A DNA stretch of 64,000 nucleotides from Edolisoma coerulescens (lineage: Eukaryota; Chordata; Aves; Passeriformes; Campephagidae), in assembly GCA_013397115.1 (NCBI GenBank), contig VWZW01004024.1:851669-915668 (forward strand). The letters are read 5' to 3'. Each line of letters opens with the position of its first letter. Position 1 is the first letter of the stretch. Below are positions 60,181-64,000 of this stretch, in pieces. The position numbers and the translations under genes were made by a program. The notes beneath the pieces were generated by a model. That model was not told where the DNA came from. It ran no database searches and saw only the letters and a program-made list of their open reading frames with translations.

Positions 60181-63100
60181 AGGACAGCTCTGCGGCGAAC
60201 CCCAGAGCAAGAAAGTTTTGGGGAAGGAGAGGAAGGGGAAGCGGGGAGAGCTTGGAAGGAGCCATTTTGTGCAAGGGAGACCTGCCCAGGAGGAGGGAGC
60301 GGTGTCACCTCGGGGAGGAAGGCACCGAGAGCCGGGGCCAGACCGGGGACAGGGGGGTGGGCAGGGATGTGGAGAGGGAGCACTGGTGTGCTGGCCTGAG
60401 AGGCCACTCTATTGGCAATTCATGTTTGGGAGTGAGGAACAACCCAAGCAGGCACACACACACAGAGCAGACCTGCCTGCCTGTCACAGGGCTCTCCAGG
60501 GCACGCTTCACCTCCCTGCCCTGCTGTGGGTTCTCACCGAGACCAGTGCCTTCAACCCTACCCCACTTAGCAGTCCCATGCTTTGGTTTCTGAACCATCC
60601 CACCTCCCATAGATGACTGCATCCGAGCCATGGCAGCAGCTTCCCAAGTTGCTGTGCCCACAGCCCAGCTCCAGGACACGAAGCCACCTGCCCCTGAAAG
60701 CCAGGCTGGACTCTCCTCCAAGGGCAGCTGCAAGCATGCTGTGTTCAGGAGCACCATCCACCCTCAGGAAGGAAACAAGTAGGGCATGATCATGTCTTCA
60801 GACACTCTGGGTATGCACAGGAGGGGAATAAAGCAACATCACCCAGGAGGTGCCACCCTGAAACGCCCCAGCACGCAGCCCCCAAAACTAGCACCTCATG
60901 AGCCACCATTTGGGACCAACCAGACAGGATAATGCTGCTCCAGAGGTCCCAAGCATCGCCCAGACCACAAAACCCCACAACACTGCATGGCATCTGGTTT
61001 AGACAAGACTCAACAGTGTGGTGAACTCGATTTTCCATGCTTAAAACAGAGCTTTGCTGGGAACACTACAGCTGCTGCCTTGTGTGAACAGAGCTGCTGC
61101 CTGGAGAAAGCCCCTGGGAAGCAGCAGCACCCCACCCAGCCAGCCTGCCTTCCCGGCCAAATCTGAACCGGGATTGTTGGAACATTTCAAAGAGAAAATT
61201 CAGAAATAAAACCAAAGCCCCTGGAGCCACACGCGGCAGCAGCAGCTTCGTGTCTGCAGGGTCGTGGGGCCAGCCCCCATCACCCTCCCGCCTGCTCCTC
61301 ATCCATATGCATGGTTGCAAGCTAAATGCCAGCACGAAGCCAGAGGGGACCCTCACTCTCCAGGACAAAGGCAGGCGCTTTGGGATACAGCAGGCACAGA
61401 CTGGCCGGGCACAGGGGAGGGAAGGGCTCACCCCGCACAGGGATGTGGCTGTGGGCACCCAGCTGCTTCGGGAGGCAGCTGTAAGCTGGACAGGCTGGTG
61501 AGGCTGAAGCACGGTGCCAGTGAAGGGCAGTCTGCAGCCCCATGGGTGCCTGGATGGGTCTGGAAGCCCCTGTGCCATTCCCCTGGTGCTGCTGCTCCCA
61601 CCACCAGCACTCCCACACACCTGGGATGACTGTCTCCATCCTTCATCCCTCAAATATCTTTCAGAAATTAGGTGGGGACCTGAAAAACATTCCAGGTGGT
61701 CATGGGTCATTTTGAGCCAAACTCAGTGAGAGAATCCTGGATGGGGAAGGGCCTGCAAAAATATCTTCCCCCCACAGCGTAAGCTGGATTCCCTTCCCAA
61801 TCCTACAGGAAACATACTGCTGTGTTTGGGAGGGCAACCTTCATGGAGCACTTGGGTCACCCCTTGTGTCACCCCTCATGTCCCTCTGGGAGACCTAATC
61901 ATTGAGAAAGACAGTATCACCTTCTCCACTTCTGGCTGAGGGACATGGAAACCCCCAGTGTCTGTGCCACGCGAGCCACAGGGACCAGGCGACGCAGGAG
62001 GGGCAGCTGCCTGCTCAAGCTGAAGGCTGAACACTGCGTCCCCAGACCCAGCACTACAAGACACCAGCAGAAAGAGCCCACGACTGCATGAGAGAGACAG
62101 GTATAGCAGACATTGCAGCATAAACACAGCCCATCCCTTCTCCCCAGAAACACTTCCTCTGTTGCCCAAACTGGACTTTGAAGGCTCTCTCTGCCCCCAC
62201 ATCCTTGAACCAAGCCAGATCAGGTCCAGTCCCAGGTTCCCTCAAGCCAATCCCAACGCGCCCCCCAGGCAGGAGCTGCCAAGCCCCAGCCCGAGCCAAG
62301 TGCGATGCCCAGGAATTACAAGCGGGAGGCCTGGCGGGTGCCCGGTGACACGCCAGGCGCTGTGTGTTTTACAATCCATGTGTCGGAGAGCCCTGAGCAA
62401 AGGCTGTAGCAGATGCAGAGCGTTCAGCAGATTCCCTCCCCTGGCTGCATTACAGCGGGAGGCAGGGAGCAGCCCTGGCCTCTGCCCCCCGCCTCCCCAG
62501 CCCCAGCAGGCACTTGGCATCGAGCGCCATGAGCTCCCGGGGCCGGCACGCTCATCGCCACAAACATCCTCCCTCAAAGCAGGACGCCTTCTCCCATGGG
62601 GCAAACATTAGTGGGACAACTGGAAACGTTCAACTTGATTATAATGCTTTAAGAAAAGGTCACGGTGAAATTTCAGCGCTTTACCTTGAGCTCTGTTTGT
62701 TCTCTGCAGGATGAGATGGGAAGAGTCAGCTTGCCCTGGCTCGTGGCATCTGCGTAGCTCTGACTGCATTTCATGGGCCAGCAGTGGGCTGGAGAGCCAC
62801 AGCAAACCCCCCAGTCCTGGGGACTGAGGTAAGTCACAGCAGACAGGTTTGGGGGGCATGCACTGGACCACCACACCACAGCTGGGTCACCATGCCACAA
62901 CTGGACCATGTTTTCCCTCCGAAAGTTGTCCAACCCTGAACTGATTTTCAACTGGGATTGCGTTTCTGCTGTCAATACAGGGCAAATACACCCAAAAAGC
63001 ATGGAGAAGCATGGAAAAGCAGCCAGCAATTCCTAGACAGCATCTCCCTCAGAGTTGGGAAGGTTTTCCAACACGCCATTTGGCTTCATCTTTTCAGATC

Positions 63101-64000
63101 TCAAAAGGAGCCGTGGCCAAAGCTGCAACAAGGCGGCAGCACTGCAGGACTCAAGCACTGGACTCCAGCATCGCCCAGACCACCAGTGACCCTCAGCCAC
63201 CACGTCTGCCTCACCAGAAGCTCCTCTGTTTCTAGAAAAGCAAGGGTACTCGCAAGTTCTGAACGGTGATCAGGACTAGGTCTCAGCCCTCACTGAGCAG
63301 CATGAAACTCAGGAGCACCCCAGCTTCCCCAGTCCCTATCCTTGCACCTCCTGCACGATTGTTCTGGGATTCATTAACACACCACTTTGCTTTACAAAAA
63401 GAGAAGCACAAGGACAACCCACCAGAAGGCCCACAACGGGGGCAGAAAGTGGCCAGCCCTCCCCAAAATTGCATGGACACAGGAACATCACAGCCTAGCA
63501 TCCCTCCTCCTCTGTGCATCGGAGCGGGAGGAGCTCTGACCTTCGGGAGCAGCGAAGGGTTTGTAATCAGTTGGGCAAGAGGAAAAACCAAGGTCAGTTT
63601 TGTTTGTGGCCAACTGCCCCCAGCAACATTTCTGTTGCAATAATGAAATCTGTCGTCCAACAATTTGCTGCCAGGGCAGTTCTCAAAAGGTCTCCAAGCA
63701 GTGCCAGGAGATGAACGCTAGCGGACATGGAGTCCTCTGCAACCCCTAGGCTGCCAGATCAAGGTCCAGGCAGGTGAAGGGCGGAGGAAAAGCCACCAGG
63801 AGCTACATCCAGCTGGGATGACTCCCTAGCAAAATGGAACCAGCAAAGGGGTTTTGGGGGAGGTTTTTAAACAGCCAATTTCAGCAAACCAGACTGAAAG
63901 GCCGAGGTGCTGGGGTCTCTCTCGGCACCTGGAGGTAACTGGGAAGTGGTCAGCACCCTTCCCTGGAGGCGGCTGCATGATCCAGCCTGCTAAGTGCTCC

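Larger units (their letters stand above)
36351..64000 (-). other. PBX1: PBX1 intron 2, 3' part (at least 27.6 kb)
   Basis: Runs from the exon 3 acceptor to the window edge with no exon 2, consistent with the very long second intron of vertebrate PBX1. It contains two CR1 fragments, CT, TAA and CATT-type simple repeats, the 42-N gap, a CpG-rich patch near 54140-54500 and many AT-rich blocks carrying TAAT, TGACAG, TGATNNAT and ATGCAAAT motifs. The overall look is of a regulatory intron. No coding exon with a recognisable product was found on either strand. Confidence 0.9.

Noticed and set aside
61727..61780. Possible fourth CR1 fragment (agaatcctggatggggaagg)
   Set aside because: Only about 40 bp resemble the CR1 3' end and the similarity stops at once; could be chance.
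63000..64000. PBX1 exon 2 near the right edge
   Set aside because: I looked for the [20 protein letters not shown] coding pattern on the minus strand of the right part of the window and did not find it; intron 2 is expected to be very long.

Overview
This is a piece of a bird genome. Three diverged fragments look like the 3' end of the avian CR1 LINE, including its GATTCTRTGATTCT-type terminus. The sequence is intron-dominated, carries assembly gaps (one lone N and one run of 42 Ns) and has no bacterial or viral gene organisation. A neoavian, perhaps a songbird, is plausible but cannot be fixed from the sequence alone.

The only protein-coding gene I can support is the 3' portion of PBX1, a TALE-class homeobox transcription factor, on the minus strand. 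Seven exons (human exons 3 to 9) lie between 36350 and 13053. All have AG/GT boundaries and phases that join without a frame break, and together they encode residues 90 to 430 of a 430-residue PBX1a. Diagnostic residues (NFNKQ in the homeodomain arm, GITVSQ, NMSNSGDLFMSVQ, GLAASQMYSPQGIS) fit PBX1 and not PBX2, PBX3 or PBX4. Exons 1 and 2 are not in the window; they should lie beyond its right edge, since intron 2 is the giant intron of this gene. The 113-bp exon 7 is the cassette exon that separates PBX1a from PBX1b, and the second reading frame of exon 8 still encodes the short PBX1b tail and its stop.

Layout from left to right: 1-8650 is downstream flank (no gene; a CR1 fragment, a minisatellite, an ATTTT-type low-complexity block, two small CpG-rich patches and several AT-rich blocks that look like conserved non-coding elements). 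8655-13052 is the putative long 3' UTR, with at least three poly(A)-signal positions. 13053-36350 holds exons 9 to 3 and introns 8 to 3. 36351-64000 is intron 2, with many homeodomain, MEIS and octamer motifs in AT-rich blocks, two CR1 fragments and the assembly gap.

What stands out is regulatory. The exon 6-7-8 splicing switch includes a dual-frame exon whose short-isoform stop lies 43 nt before the last junction. Intron 2 has several MEIS (TGACAG) plus PBX-HOX (TGATNNAT) pairs that could be autoregulatory, and there is an 18-bp perfect TAATTG palindrome. I found no novel enzyme, defence or mobile system. Conservation statements are judged by eye and need an alignment.
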